Shown here piece by piece: positions 6,622 to 6,962 of a stretch of 6,962 nucleotides of DNA. The translations under genes and the position numbers were made by a program. Location: assembly GCA_937876095.1 (NCBI GenBank), contig CALFIE010000012.1:1-6962 (forward strand), given 5' to 3'. Within the stretch, counting starts at the first letter, position 1. Each line of letters opens with the position of its first letter. Below the pieces are notes generated by a model. It saw nothing but the letters and a program-made list of their open reading frames with translations. It was not told the origin of the DNA and did not search any database. This DNA is from an uncultured Flavobacteriales bacterium (GTDB lineage: Bacteria; Bacteroidota; Bacteroidia; Flavobacteriales; Weeksellaceae).

Positions 6622-6962
6622 TTATTTTACAAAAACACCTACGTATTTTCCTTCAAATTCTACAATAGTTGTATCAATTTGGTGTTGCTCACAAAAATCT
6701 TGGTACGCAGAATTGTCGCCAATATCATCGCTCAAAAATACACCTCCTTTTCTCAGGTGTTGGTACAACTCTTGGTAAGCCCAAGTTCTACCTTCGTAAC
6801 TTTTATCAGAATCGTAGTGTACCACATCGAAACTGCCGTTTTCTTTAAAAATTTTCGGTAAAGATTCTCGGTCTGCATGACGAAAAAGTTTCCAAAATTT
6901 TGAAAGATTTTCAGGAACTATACAACCTACGTATTGATCACCATCTTGACTAAGATAAGGCA
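6622..6962 (-). CDS. Class I SAM methyltransferase (Methyltransf_24-like), C-terminal part
   Basis: A frame open from the right edge to a TAA at 6624-6622 encodes the last 112 residues of a protein whose start lies outside the window. It contains FDVVHYDSDKSYEG, in which the D-x-D-x-S-Y pattern matches the IDGdHsYeg segment of Methyltransf_24 proteins, then LRKGGVFLSDDIGDN, the usual LkpGG..v.DD strand, and a short C-terminal end. The SAM-binding glycine motif is not in view. A GTG at 6825 could be misread as a start, but it lies inside the conserved domain and the frame continues upstream of it. The family often methylates sugars or small metabolites; the substrate here is unknown. It is 20 bases upstream of the MBOAT and probably in the same transcript. 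Confidence 0.8.
   Translation of the reverse strand, partial: PYLSQDGDQYVGCIVPENLSKFWKLFRHADRESLPKIFKENGSFDVVHYDSDKSYEGRTWAYQELYQHLRKGGVFLSDDIGDNSAYQDFCEQHQIDTTIVEFEGKYVGVFVK

Noticed and set aside
6622..6825. A separate 67-residue gene starting at the GTG at 6825
   Set aside because: The frame stays open to the right edge and the upstream residues fit the same methyltransferase domain, so the GTG is an internal valine codon.
1..6962. CRISPR arrays, insertion sequences, tRNA or rRNA genes
   Set aside because: No spaced direct repeats, transposase motifs, terminal inverted repeats or tRNA-like folds were seen; practically the whole window is protein coding.

Overview
All genes in this AT-rich window lie on the minus strand and are packed head to tail, with gaps of 2 to 22 bases and two 4-base ATGA overlaps. 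No convincing Shine-Dalgarno sequences are visible, and the short leaders are A/T-rich. With the protein character (an FkbH-like protein next to an ACP, an AlgI-type MBOAT, many Lys/Asn/Phe), this points to Bacteroidota, most likely a flavobacterium. That placement is inference. The window looks like an internal slice of one operon: no promoter, terminator, RNA gene, CRISPR array or mobile element is visible.

In order of transcription (right to left) the window holds: the C-terminal part of a class I SAM methyltransferase (6962-6622, cut by the window edge); an intact AlgI-type MBOAT membrane O-acyltransferase (6601-5168); a membrane-anchored SGNH-hydrolase-like protein (5163-4195); an FkbH-like protein with SGNH-like, HAD-IIIC and GNAT-like parts (4172-2448); a second SAM methyltransferase with a long N-terminal extension (2451-1549); a stand-alone acyl carrier protein (1542-1306); a MaoC/PhaJ-type hydratase (1303-905); an SDR oxidoreductase (908-195); and the first 54 codons of a second MBOAT (173-11). 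That last gene is too short for a routine ORF call. It ends where the sequence runs into 10 bases identical to the end of an Illumina adapter, so the left edge is a contig end carrying uncut adapter.

Read together, the genes suggest a pathway that makes an unusual small acyl group on a dedicated carrier protein and moves it across the membrane. The FkbH-like protein would load the ACP (glyceryl from 1,3-bisphosphoglycerate in characterised relatives). The methyltransferase, MaoC hydratase and SDR could then tailor the group. The MBOAT and the membrane-anchored SGNH protein could transfer it to an extracellular acceptor such as a surface glycan. The layout parallels the Dlt system (loader DltA, carrier DltC, MBOAT DltB, SGNH-like DltD) with the adenylating loader replaced by an FkbH-like one. 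The individual family calls are well supported by motifs; the combined pathway, its substrate and its acceptor are inference.
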